Shown piece by piece: positions 6,499 to 12,916 of a stretch of 23,223 nucleotides of DNA. This DNA is from Campylobacterota bacterium (GTDB taxonomy: Bacteria; Campylobacterota; Campylobacteria; Campylobacterales; Sulfurospirillaceae). The first letter of the stretch is position 1. Each line of letters begins with the position of its first letter. Where the stretch lies: NCBI GenBank assembly GCA_009930355.1, contig RZYK01000011.1:1-23223 (forward strand). Direction: 5' to 3'. A program made the position numbers and the translations under genes. The notes under the pieces were generated by a model. That model did not search any database. It was not told where the DNA came from and saw only the letters and a program-made list of their open reading frames with translations.

Positions 6499-7245
6499 TT
6501 AAATACGGAAACATAAAGTATATTTCTCATCATTTTTTTGTTTGGCCATTTGTTTTTCAAAAAACTCATGAAGTTTTTTGATTGCGCGGTTATAAGCGAC
6601 ATCACAGCCAGTTTTAAAATCAAAAACATCGCCATCATCATAGTTAACAGAAGACATTTCCTTTATCGTGAGTCGGCCATAATTCGCACTATTAACACGC
6701 AAAACACAAACAACGTGTTTTGGAACAACCGACCCATCTTTTGCGTTGACATTCAGTTTGTTGAAACTACAATTCACAATAGAATATTGGTCGCTATAAT
6801 CCTTTTCTTTGGGTTTATCTTTACAACAAACACCTGCGCTAACATTCGGCTCAATAACAACCACGTTAAGATCAAAGTATTTTTTCGTAAGAGGAATACT
6901 TCCGAGATATTCTCCAGATGAAACAAGCCTCGTTTCACAAAGGACAATCTCCTTATCAAGATATGGCACAGTCTTGTAAATAATCGGATTATTTCCGGTC
7001 ATACCCGCAGAGCAACCGTAAAAGATAAAGTGCTCATTTGGCTTTACAATTCCAAACTTCTTATTACGGCACAAAACCTTGCGAATATCTTTGTATGGAA
7101 TAATTACATTTCGGTGCTTTCCAAACATGCAAAGACATTCATCTTCAAACACTTCAAAAATACGTCCAATACTTCCGCACGGAACATACTGATTTTCCAG
7201 ATATTCAAAATCAACAATAGAAATAACCATATCTCCAACTTTCAT
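6499..7245 (-). CDS. hypothetical protein with SH3/KOW-like N-terminus
   Basis: 248 aa. The start has GAGGAG 5 bases upstream. The N-terminal ~55 residues (KVGDMVISIVDFEYL, then VPCGSIGRIFEVFEDECLCMF) follow the pattern of SH3-like or KOW-type beta-barrels that open 'kvGdxVxx...GxxGxIxxv'. The rest contains several Cys residues (AGVCCKDKPKEKDY) and ends in a helical, basic C-terminus (RAIKKLHEFFEKQMAKQKND). Function is unknown; the barrel suggestion is pattern-based only. It lies within a co-directional group of four, 36 bases after the signal-peptide protein. Confidence 0.75.
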   Translation of the reverse strand: MKVGDMVISIVDFEYLENQYVPCGSIGRIFEVFEDECLCMFGKHRNVIIPYKDIRKVLCRNKKFGIVKPNEHFIFYGCSAGMTGNNPIIYKTVPYLDKEIVLCETRLVSSGEYLGSIPLTKKYFDLNVVVIEPNVSAGVCCKDKPKEKDYSDQYSIVNCSFNKLNVNAKDGSVVPKHVVCVLRVNSANYGRLTIKEMSSVNYDDGDVFDFKTGCDVAYNRAIKKLHEFFEKQMAKQKNDEKYTLCFRI

Positions 7246-7281
7246 AAATTACTCCTCGTCATTATTAGATCACTATGAAGG

Positions 7282-7560
7282 CTATTCTTCAATAAAAAGT
7301 TCAAACTTTTCAGAAACATTATCACAATTCACACCAACAACTTCAACCATTCCAAGTCCGCTAAATTCGCCACTTACCTTAATCTTCTTACCATCCTTCA
7401 ACACATATCCATAGACCTTGCTTGATCCATCCTCAGCTGTAACCTTTCCGGTTACACGCGGTTTGCCATATACATGATAGCTGGAAACGTCATAAACATA
7501 TTTTGATGCAAATGCATTTACGGAACAAAACATACAAACTGCTACAATAATTTTTTTCAT
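7282..7560 (-). CDS. small exported protein with signal peptide
   Basis: 92 aa. The N-terminus MKKIIVAVCMFCSVNAFASK has a Lys-rich start, a hydrophobic core and an AFA-SK site, a clear Sec/signal-peptidase-I signal peptide; there is no lipobox. The mature ~72 residues are predicted beta-rich with repeated strands (HVYGKPRVTGKVTAEDGSS, KVYGYVLKDGKKIKVSGEF, GLGMVEVVGVNC) and resemble small envelope proteins of unknown role. The Shine-Dalgarno is TGGAGGAATTAAAAT. If exported it would act in the periplasm or outside the cell, unusual for its neighbours; superinfection exclusion is one possibility, but the sequence does not show it. Confidence 0.8.
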   Translation of the reverse strand: MKKIIVAVCMFCSVNAFASKYVYDVSSYHVYGKPRVTGKVTAEDGSSKVYGYVLKDGKKIKVSGEFSGLGMVEVVGVNCDNVSEKFELFIEE

Positions 7561-7619
7561 ATTTTAATTCCTCCATGCAAAGAGCAATATATAGCATTAA
7601 TTTTATATTAACAGATTTT

Positions 7620-8033
7620 TTATTTTACTTCATCGTTTTCTGCTTTTTCACTATCAATTCTTAATAGCTCCTCATTAATTTGCATATCAATCGCTAATAG
7701 ACTTTTAGCATATTGCATTTCCATTTTTGATCTTAAAGCATACAGGCAATCTATTCTTCGTGAATATAATCTACACGGAATGCCAACATTTCTATCACCA
7801 TTCTCATCACCAAAATGAATAAATCTTTTAGTATCAGTGCATGTTGCTGGATAAACTTGATCTTTGTAGATTGTAAAACCGTGAACCTTTGGATTTGTCT
7901 CACCCTTTATTGATTTTGCATACGGTAAATCTGGTTCGACATACATATCTGTCCACGACAAGGCCAACCTCAAAATAGCCTTGGTAAACTTTGAACTGGT
8001 ACCCTTATTGTAAAGTCCGTATAATGATCTCAT
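7620..8033 (-). CDS. hypothetical protein
   Basis: 137 aa from ATG at 8033. The protein begins MRSLYGLYNKGTSSKFTKAI, is basic in its first half and ends in a charged helix (LLAIDMQINEELLRIDSEKAEND). The family is not recognised. Its own ribosome site is poor (GGGG at 8 bases), whereas a perfect GGAGGAG precedes a 12-codon ORF (8030-8068) whose stop overlaps this start as ATGA. Either translation is coupled to that leader, or a frameshift has detached the true N-terminus. It is the first long gene of the 8033-6037 unit. Confidence 0.75.
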   Translation of the reverse strand: MRSLYGLYNKGTSSKFTKAILRLALSWTDMYVEPDLPYAKSIKGETNPKVHGFTIYKDQVYPATCTDTKRFIHFGDENGDRNVGIPCRLYSRRIDCLYALRSKMEMQYAKSLLAIDMQINEELLRIDSEKAENDEVK

Positions 8034-8068
8034 GCGTCAATCCCCAACAAAACATTAAATAAACCCAT
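8030..8068 (-). CDS. 12-aa leader ORF overlapping the next start
   Basis: ATG at 8068, reading MGLFNVLLGIDA, stop TGA at 8030. It has the best Shine-Dalgarno of the region (GGAGGAG, 6 bases before the ATG). The stop overlaps the ATG of the gene at 8033 in the sequence ATGA. It could be a translated leader that delivers ribosomes to the main gene, or the detached N-terminus of that gene after a single-base frameshift. Confidence 0.45.
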   Translation of the reverse strand: MGLFNVLLGIDA

Positions 8069-8089
8069 CGTAATCTCCTCCTAATTTCA

Positions 8090-8156
8090 ATTCTAATGCG
8101 GTCTAAACACACATGACGTATCAAACGTCATAAAAAGATTTAGACCGCCTTAGAAT
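8090..8156 (-). promoter_or_regulatory. structured 5' leader: nested inverted repeats
   Basis: Outer arms ATTCTAA-T-GCGGTCTAAA (8090-8107) and TTTAGACCGC-C-TTAGAAT (8139-8156) pair with one mismatch, and inner arms ATGACGT / ACGTCAT (8113-8119, 8125-8131) form a second stem-loop. It lies between the promoter at 8172-8199 and the GGAGGAG of the leader ORF, so a transcript would begin with it. There is no T-run afterwards on the minus strand, so it is not a terminator. Confidence 0.7.
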
Positions 8157-8171
8157 CAATTTTAATCGACA

Positions 8172-8199
8172 GATATAATCAACTATTTTACATAGTCAA
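8172..8199 (-). promoter_or_regulatory. promoter for the 8068-6037 unit
   Basis: Minus strand TTGACT (8194-8199), 16-bp spacer, TATATC (8172-8177), directly after the stop codon of the gene at 8200. Five of six bases match the sigma-70 -35 consensus, and the spacer equals that of the other promoters in this window. Confidence 0.6.
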
Positions 8200-8685
8200 C
8201 TATTCAATCGAAAAATTAAGATTATTTTTAACTTTTACAGAAAAACCAAAAAACCTTTTAACTTTAGAAAACAATTCGCCGTACCAATCAATACATCCAG
8301 CGATTGAATAAAGTATTTCATGTCGTAGCTGGAAATCAGAAACTGTCCAGGCTTCAAGATCACTCTTATATTTTTTCCACGCCTCATATTCTGGGCGTGT
8401 AACTCCAACTCCAATCTTCTTCCCAGAATTATGCATCTCTAAAAACAAGAGTATGATTTTCATAATCTCTTCGTAATGCGGAAGGCCAAGCTCTTTCCCA
8501 ACCCTCAACACATATTCATTCATTAAATTGGATGCCTCTTCAATCCATTCACCTTGTTCACAATCAATATCTCCAACTTCTGCTAACATAACAAGAAACT
8601 TTTCAGAACATTGCTTAATATATCTAACTTCCCCAACATGAAACATAGGCTTCGGTTCAATTATTTTCTTTTTCCTTGCAGCCAT
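8200..8685 (-). CDS. hypothetical protein
   Basis: 161 aa, with TAGGAG 8 bases before the start. Basic N-terminus (MAARKKKIIEPKP), otherwise largely alpha-helical (LMNEYVLRVGKELG, YEEIMKIILLFLEMHNSG), with a Trp-containing segment (SDLEAWTVSDFQLRHEIL) and an amphipathic C-terminus (ELFSKVKRFFGFSVKVK). No known motif is seen. It is the last of five co-directional, overlapping or closely spaced genes (10081 to 8200), 22 bases after its predecessor; these five probably share one transcript. Confidence 0.75.
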   Translation of the reverse strand: MAARKKKIIEPKPMFHVGEVRYIKQCSEKFLVMLAEVGDIDCEQGEWIEEASNLMNEYVLRVGKELGLPHYEEIMKIILLFLEMHNSGKKIGVGVTRPEYEAWKKYKSDLEAWTVSDFQLRHEILYSIAGCIDWYGELFSKVKRFFGFSVKVKNNLNFSIE

Positions 8686-8707
8686 AGCTTCATCTCCTAT
8701 TTGTTTG

Positions 8708-9133
8708 TCAATAATATATCGATTTCATATCCTCAGCCAACACACACATAGCATACGCCCTGTTCTCTGCGTATTCCATATCCTCATTAGGAACATTCAT
8801 TGTATGTCGGTTTAAAAAATTGTCAAAATCTAATTCAGAACACTTATCTCCTGCCAACAAAAACATCATTACAACTGCACTAGTTAACGCATCATAATCT
8901 TTAGGTCTACAAACTGGACAAACTTTATTCCTATGTTCAATTGGGCTATAACCATAGGTGTCAGTTAAAAATTCAACAGATCTATACGCCAATATGTCAG
9001 ATGGCAATGCTCGCACATCTTCCACAAAGTCTTTACGGACAACAAACAGTCTGCCTTTGATTTCTATATGGTCATTAAATTTAAGTTTTCCCTTTGAAAG
9101 AACATCTTCAAAAGAAACTATTCTTTTTTCCAT
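8708..9133 (-). CDS. hypothetical protein
   Basis: 141 aa. The ATG overlaps the stop of the preceding gene as TAATG, so translation is coupled. The protein opens with a short beta-like stretch (FNDHIEIKGRLFVVRKDF), has a single CPVC motif mid-protein (KVCPVCRPKDYDALTSAVVMM), then a helical C-terminal half rich in acidic residues. One CxxC without a second pair may be redox-active or may bind metal with a partner. The family is not recognised. Confidence 0.75.
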   Translation of the reverse strand: MEKRIVSFEDVLSKGKLKFNDHIEIKGRLFVVRKDFVEDVRALPSDILAYRSVEFLTDTYGYSPIEHRNKVCPVCRPKDYDALTSAVVMMFLLAGDKCSELDFDNFLNRHTMNVPNEDMEYAENRAYAMCVLAEDMKSIYY

Positions 9134-9321
9134 TACAGTCGCTCCATCGAGTATTCGATATAGTCATCGATTGAGAATTTGCCAGACGGGACAAGATCGG
9201 ACAACATCATATTTCTTGCAATAGTATTTGAGCTGCGTTTATAGTTGTTGTATTCGCGCTCAATTTCACCCATAAACTCCTGTTCATCAATATACATATC
9301 GAGCAAATCATCACATTTCAT
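9133..9321 (-). CDS. small acidic hypothetical protein
   Basis: 62 aa, largely helical and acidic (MKCDDLLDMYIDEQEFMGEI), closing with FSIDDYIEYSMERL. The start is 3 bases after the stop of the upstream gene, with GAGGTGTAG overlapping that stop as Shine-Dalgarno. The TAATG overlap with the downstream gene supports it as a real translated gene despite its size. No function is suggested. Confidence 0.75.
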   Translation of the reverse strand: MKCDDLLDMYIDEQEFMGEIEREYNNYKRSSNTIARNMMLSDLVPSGKFSIDDYIEYSMERL

Positions 9322-9323
9322 AT

Positions 9324-9857
9324 CTACACCTCAACTTTATGCATTACGTCATCTGGATTTTCTATCTGAAGATCAGTGGAACTGCTTCTAGGCTTCCTCT
9401 TTTTTACTTCACAATCTCTTGGTGGCGCAATATGCGGCTTATAAACATAAGCGGCAGGATCAACCCACATATCACAACCAGAAGACTCAAGAAAATCAAT
9501 CTTTGAATCTGCTGCTGGAAATGTTCTGATTGCTCTTCTATTTAGTCCCTCGTATCCAACAATCAGTTCTTGACAGATGTAATATCTTCCAAAAACCTCT
9601 GCGAATCCGAAAACCATCTTGGGCCAAATATCCCCATAAAACCATTTTAGCTGCTTTATCGGGTTTTCAAGAATCTTTTCATTTTTAGTATCAACAACAC
9701 AAACCTGAATCCACACATTGCCAAAACCAGGACTCTTTATATATGCATACAGATCGTCATTGCATATATAAATAGTCTCTCTATTTCTAATTTCTTCACT
9801 AGAAAATGGTGTATTTCTTGGAGCCTTATATCTTGTTCGTGGCTTTTCTTCGATCAT
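9324..9857 (-). CDS. hypothetical protein
   Basis: 177 aa. The start overlaps the preceding stop as ATGA, with AAGGAGGGG upstream. N- and C-termini are basic and probably disordered (EEKPRTRYKAPRNTPFSS, CEVKKRKPRSSSTDLQ); the core is aromatic-rich with beta-type strands (GNVWIQVCVVDTKNEKI, LKWFYGDIWPKMVFGFAEVF, RYYICQELIVGYEG). This may be a small globular domain between flexible tails; I do not recognise it. It lies in the five-gene unit 10081-8200. Confidence 0.75.
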   Translation of the reverse strand: MIEEKPRTRYKAPRNTPFSSEEIRNRETIYICNDDLYAYIKSPGFGNVWIQVCVVDTKNEKILENPIKQLKWFYGDIWPKMVFGFAEVFGRYYICQELIVGYEGLNRRAIRTFPAADSKIDFLESSGCDMWVDPAAYVYKPHIAPPRDCEVKKRKPRSSSTDLQIENPDDVMHKVEV

Positions 9858-10081
9858 CTAATAAGCCCCTCCTTTTCATAATCAACTTCATAATCAGAGA
9901 AAAATTTAAAACCACGCTTATAAAGTCCATTTTTCGATTTGAAATGAATCATAAGTTCCCCCCTTCTTTCGGTAATCAAAACAAAAGTTTCTGGATCATC
10001 ATCAAGGGGCATCCAATCATCTCCGATTTCTCCAAGTCTGTCCGCAAGTTCTTCAATCGCTTTGACAATTCCTACAGGCAT
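9854..10081 (-). CDS. small hypothetical protein, first gene of a five-gene unit
   Basis: 75 aa, with TAGGAG 6 bases before the ATG. It opens with an amphipathic helix (IVKAIEELADRLGEI) and continues with beta strands (ETFVLITERRGELMIHFKSK). It has no recognised motif. It is the promoter-proximal gene of the 10081-8200 unit, preceded by a ~140-nt leader that contains a 20-bp stem-loop (10133-10197). Confidence 0.75.
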   Translation of the reverse strand: MPVGIVKAIEELADRLGEIGDDWMPLDDDPETFVLITERRGELMIHFKSKNGLYKRGFKFFSDYEVDYEKEGLIR

Positions 10082-10132
10082 AATGGCTCCTATTTTTTTG
10101 ATTCAACAAAACGATACATCGACTACTCGAAT

Positions 10133-10197
10133 CATTTTGTTCCGTCAAACGACATTTGGGCAGACAGATTCCACACATCGTTTTACGGAACCAAATG
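10133..10197 (-). promoter_or_regulatory. long stem-loop in the leader of the 10081-8200 unit
   Basis: Arms CATTT-T-GTTCCGT-C-AAACGA (10133-10152) and TCGTTT-T-ACGGAAC-C-AAATG (10178-10197) pair over 20 positions with two mismatches and a 25-base loop. It lies between the promoter at 10228-10255 and the start at 10081. There is no T-run, so terminator function is unlikely; mRNA stabilisation or regulated translation is an inference. Confidence 0.7.
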
Positions 10198-10227
10198 TTC
10201 TTCGTCTTATTTTCTTTACACAAACAG

Positions 10228-10255
10228 ATAATACAAAGTATTCATTTATTTTCAA
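10228..10255 (-). promoter_or_regulatory. strong promoter for the 10081-8200 unit
   Basis: Minus strand TTGAAA (10250-10255), 16-bp spacer, TATTAT (10228-10233); four and five of six bases match sigma-70 consensus. The leader to the first ATG is about 140 nt. Confidence 0.7.
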
Positions 10256-10306
10256 ATATTATTTTTTAAACTTATATAAAATGTTTAATATTGCAACCAT
10301 AAACAA

Positions 10307-10328
10307 AAAACGGGCTATTGCCCGTTTT
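10307..10328 (-). terminator. intrinsic terminator after the RHH gene
   Basis: Stem AAAACGGGC / GCCCGTTTT with a 4-base loop; on the minus strand it is followed by TTGTTTATGG. It sits 3 bases past the stop of the gene at 10331. Confidence 0.9.
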
Positions 10329-10330
10329 AA

Positions 10331-10660
10331 TTAATCTTCTTCGCTCAAGATGCTTTTTGCCATCATCTTATACCGCTCACGAATCATATCCGCTATTTCA
10401 TCACGTAAAGCCCTTTCGCTTGATAAGGCCAAAAGTCTCAATTTCTTGATGTCAGCCAAACTCAAATGCACCGAAATCGTCTTTGTTTTCGGAGCCGAAT
10501 TGTCAATCGGCTTTCTCCAGCGTTTTGGCCTCTCAACATCAGAATCTCTAATCTCTGGCGCATCATCTGGAATTTGTTCTGAAATAGCCTTCATATCTTC
10601 AATCTTGGTTTTAGCGTTTAAAATAGCCGCGCCAATTGCAGAATCAACATCTCCAGTCAT
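10331..10660 (-). CDS. putative ribbon-helix-helix DNA-binding protein
   Basis: 109 aa, with GAGGAAAAT before the start. The first ~45 residues are acidic and probably flexible; a basic patch (RPKRWRK) follows. Residues ~60-97 read KTISVHLSLADIKKLRLLAL, then SSERALRDEIADMIRERY: a short beta-strand and two helices, the pattern of CopG/Arc-type ribbon-helix-helix domains (strand with alternating polar residues, G/S-turn, second helix). Such proteins bind operators as dimers. It forms its own unit, with a terminator right after it. The call is pattern-based. Confidence 0.6.
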   Translation of the reverse strand: MTGDVDSAIGAAILNAKTKIEDMKAISEQIPDDAPEIRDSDVERPKRWRKPIDNSAPKTKTISVHLSLADIKKLRLLALSSERALRDEIADMIRERYKMMAKSILSEED

Positions 10661-10709
10661 ATTTTCCTCGTTGGTTTAAGTTGTCCAAAAAATCATTTTC
10701 AATAAAAAC

Positions 10710-10738
10710 TCAATAATCATTAAAAATCCAAAAGACAA
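10710..10738 (-). promoter_or_regulatory. possible promoter for the RHH gene
   Basis: Minus strand TTGTCT (10733-10738), 17-bp spacer, TATTGA (10710-10715), in the gap between the terminator at 10781-10816 and the gene. It is a weaker match than the other promoters; several similar AT-rich alternatives exist here. Confidence 0.35.
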
Positions 10739-10780
10739 GGAAAATCCAAAACCAACAGAGAAAAATATTTCTTCCTATTA

Positions 10781-10816
10781 ATTAAAAGAGCTATTCAATT
10801 GAATAGCTCTTTTAAT
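10781..10816 (-). terminator. 36-bp perfect palindrome acting as terminator
   Basis: ATTAAAAGAGCTATTCAA is followed directly by its exact reverse complement TTGAATAGCTCTTTTAAT, giving an 18-bp stem with no spacer. It lies 6 bases past the stop of the gene at 10822 and ends in a T-run on both strands, so it could work bidirectionally. Confidence 0.8.
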
Positions 10817-10821
10817 CAAAA

Positions 10822-11526
10822 TCAGACTTCAACCGCCTCAACAATCAATGCAAACGACTCATCCTGTCGTTCAGGGAGGATGCTCCATTTAATATCATTA
10901 TATGTCAGAAGAAGAAATGTGCGACCAACGCTCTCAAGATAAACCCTTTCGCTCATTTCAATCTTGTGATACTGGCTGTAAAAATAAGAAGATTCAATAT
11001 ATACAAAAATCTTCTTACCCTTATTTTCTTTTTTGAAGGAAGAAACCGACGCCTTAATATATTCCATATTATTTGATCGAATACGGATATTACCATCTTC
11101 AAGCGTTTCAATCTCTCTGGAAAACACAGGTTGGACTTCTCTTAGTTTGGCTTCTCCGAATTGAGCATCACGCAATCCAACAGGGCCAACATGTTTCTCT
11201 GTCTTTGGCTTTGGACCACGTTTCTTCGGCTCGGGCTTTTCTTTCTTTGCGGACAGGCCTATAGCCGTTTCATCACTTTTTGCGCGGGACATAATTCCTG
11301 CGGAAATAGCGGCCACATCAATTTTGGGCTCAGATTTCGCCGTTTCATCAATGACAGCCTTCGCCCTAGACGCCGACTCAAGAATCATCTTCTCAAAATC
11401 TGTCATCTCAGGTTCCTTGGATTCAATAGTTGATGTGATCGATTTATCGACCTCCATTCCCATATCAACGCCAAATCCAGTTTCCATGCTCATCTCCATG
11501 TTTTCCAAATTGATTGCGGGTTCCAC
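10822..11526 (-). CDS. hypothetical protein with AT-hook-like basic linker
   Basis: 234 aa with a GTG start: AAGGAG is 7 bases upstream of GTG at 11526. The N-terminal ~90 residues are Met/Glu-rich and low in order. Residues 101-110 (KKRGPKPKTE) resemble an AT-hook or flexible DNA-contacting linker, although the canonical GRP core is absent. The C-terminal ~110 residues appear to form a compact beta-rich domain (IRIRSNNMEYIKASV, KIFVYIESSYFYSQYHKIEM, VGRTFLLLTYNDIKWSILP). I do not recognise the family. A single-gene unit with a good promoter and a palindromic terminator implies substantial expression. Confidence 0.75.
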   Translation of the reverse strand: MEPAINLENMEMSMETGFGVDMGMEVDKSITSTIESKEPEMTDFEKMILESASRAKAVIDETAKSEPKIDVAAISAGIMSRAKSDETAIGLSAKKEKPEPKKRGPKPKTEKHVGPVGLRDAQFGEAKLREVQPVFSREIETLEDGNIRIRSNNMEYIKASVSSFKKENKGKKIFVYIESSYFYSQYHKIEMSERVYLESVGRTFLLLTYNDIKWSILPERQDESFALIVEAVEV

Positions 11527-11566
11527 TTCTGTTCTCCTTTGTTTGTTTTTAAATCAAGATGAAAAA

Positions 11567-11594
11567 ACAATATGCAGTTCTAATATAAAATCAA
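11567..11594 (-). promoter_or_regulatory. promoter for the gene at 10822-11526
   Basis: Minus strand TTGATT (11589-11594), 16-bp spacer, TATTGT (11567-11572), then a ~35-nt leader with AAGGAG. Same form as the promoters at 913, 3370, 3980 and 5940. Confidence 0.7.
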
Positions 11595-11619
11595 CAGAAA
11601 ATTAAAAAACCATTGTTTA

Positions 11620-12216
11620 TCATTGCCGCGTATTTGCGAATATACGGATTGCATTAAAGTAATCCTCCATCTCATTTTTTTTTGCATTTCCTTTAATTTG
11701 CATATCACAGAGTTCTTTCAATTCGTCAACATATAATTCAGATTCATGATCTTCATTAAACTCAAGCTTGAGCATATTTGATCTATTTCTTCGAATCTCA
11801 ACTGGAGTATCAACATATACAGTAATAAAACCTTGATTTTTTACTGTATCAAATTCAAATTTTCGTCTAACGTCATCACAAACAATAATGGCATACTTAA
11901 AATCTTCATTGTACTCTTCTCGCATTTTCCTATTGAAGAGATTGACAAAAATATTTTCACCAAAACACTCCTGTGCAAGACTTCCAAACTTTTGCATAAA
12001 TAACCTATGCTTCTTTTTCTTTAGCACATCAAGCGCTTCATATATTGGGTCAGCAAACTTAATTATGATTCCAGGTCCTATTTTCTCATAAGATTTAAGC
12101 ATAAAATTAGCCATGGTTGTTTTCCCAGAACATTGCTTCCCAATAAAAGCAACTCGAATAGGATCAATCTGCAAATTCAGTCCAAAAATAGATTTATTGT
12201 CCACAATCAACTCCAT
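11620..12216 (-). CDS. P-loop nucleotide kinase, likely dNMP kinase
   Basis: 198 aa from the ATG at 12216, which overlaps the end of thyX by 23 bases; the frame is open further upstream but that part is inside thyX. The P-loop GKQCSGKTT is at residues 26-34 (preceded by RVAFIG), followed by KFADPIYEALD, a pattern seen in phage deoxynucleoside monophosphate kinases and related adenylate-kinase-fold enzymes, then YAIIVCDDVRRKFEFDTVKN and VYVDTPVEIRRNR as the LID/arginine region. Such enzymes convert dNMP to dNDP. Pairing with thyX would put dTMP synthesis and phosphorylation on one transcript. No strong Shine-Dalgarno, so translation is probably coupled. Substrate specificity cannot be read from the sequence. 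Confidence 0.8.
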   Translation of the reverse strand: MELIVDNKSIFGLNLQIDPIRVAFIGKQCSGKTTMANFMLKSYEKIGPGIIIKFADPIYEALDVLKKKKHRLFMQKFGSLAQECFGENIFVNLFNRKMREEYNEDFKYAIIVCDDVRRKFEFDTVKNQGFITVYVDTPVEIRRNRSNMLKLEFNEDHESELYVDELKELCDMQIKGNAKKNEMEDYFNAIRIFANTRQ

Positions 12217-12853
12217 TAAATTGCTTATCGAGGTCAGAGAACAAAACCGGCATTCTCTTTGCAAATTCTGACAAACATGGCCGCATAATTTCTCGAATTT
12301 GTGGATGAGCCCCATTGGCGCAACGCAATTTAAAAATATGTCTCCATTGGCGCATATTCGCGGTAGTAAATATTTCAGTCATTGTGCTGTTTGGGAGAAC
12401 GCTTCTGGCCCATTCTGGGGTAATCCCATTGGCGATAAGGTTCATATAAGCCTTCTCGCTAGAAATACAGGCTTCATACCATTCTTTATATTGGATCGTT
12501 CCTTCTTTAAACAGATAGGGTTTAATGACTGTTATCTCAGATCCAAATTTCCCCTTAGAGTAATTTGCATAACGTGTGCTACTTTGAGAGAACGAACAAA
12601 GACGCTGACGAACAAGCTCATGACTAACACCACGATCAACCACAAACAAAACGGTTGCCGATGCGTGTTCAATGACAGACTCATGCCCAGATTTCAAAAT
12701 ACGAGAGACAAACGGTCCAGCCGAATCATCAGTGATTTTGTCCTCGGATTTCCAACAAACCCGTCCAGCTTTCTCAACTAGTTTGAGCGCACACTCTTCT
12801 GGGAAAAACTGGATTTCAAATGACTGGTTAATAATTTTCACTAGTTGCTCCAT
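12194..12853 (-). CDS. thyX: flavin-dependent thymidylate synthase ThyX
   Basis: 219 aa from ATG at 12853; the TTG at 12868 is in frame but has no better ribosome site. ThyX makes dTMP from dUMP using methylene-tetrahydrofolate and FAD/NADPH. The signature region is GVSHELVRQRLCSFSQSSTR, equivalent to RHRx7S; here the middle residue is Gln (R82-Q83-R84, S92). Other family segments are present: SGHESVIEHASATV near the N-terminus, and the C-terminal FTTANMRQWRHIFKLRCANG with ARP-binding HPQIRE. Length matches the family. There is no Shine-Dalgarno before the ATG; instead an 11-bp inverted repeat ends 4 bases upstream. It is followed by an overlapping nucleotide kinase gene. Confidence 0.95.
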   Translation of the reverse strand: MEQLVKIINQSFEIQFFPEECALKLVEKAGRVCWKSEDKITDDSAGPFVSRILKSGHESVIEHASATVLFVVDRGVSHELVRQRLCSFSQSSTRYANYSKGKFGSEITVIKPYLFKEGTIQYKEWYEACISSEKAYMNLIANGITPEWARSVLPNSTMTEIFTTANMRQWRHIFKLRCANGAHPQIREIMRPCLSEFAKRMPVLFSDLDKQFNGVDCGQ

Positions 12854-12857
12854 TTTT

Positions 12858-12916
12858 ATGTATGACAATTATTATGAAACAGTCCGGTTTTGTCGGACAA
12901 ACTTTTTGTCATACAT
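12858..12916 (-). promoter_or_regulatory. nested inverted repeats in the thyX leader
   Basis: ATGTATGACAA (12858-12868) and TTGTCATACAT (12906-12916) are perfect 11-bp inverted arms; inside, GTCCG / CGGAC (12882-12886, 12894-12898) form a second stem. The proximal arm ends 4 bases before the thyX ATG, where a Shine-Dalgarno would be, and the distal arm overlaps the proposed -10. It could be an RNA hairpin or a two-site operator. Confidence 0.65.

Noticed and set aside
8090..8156. Terminator for the gene at 8200-8685.
   Set aside because: No T-run follows on the minus strand, and a promoter lies between the gene's stop and the structure.
10062..10334. Plus-strand frame of about 90 codons over the leader of the five-gene unit.
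   Set aside because: It covers the hairpin, the minus-strand promoter and the terminator; composition (Phe/Thr/Asn-rich) is that of an antisense frame and no ribosome site precedes it.
12217..12315. 33-residue N-terminal extension of the nucleotide kinase.
   Set aside because: It lies inside thyX and shows no relation to kinases; the P-loop sits at the normal distance from the internal ATG at 12216.
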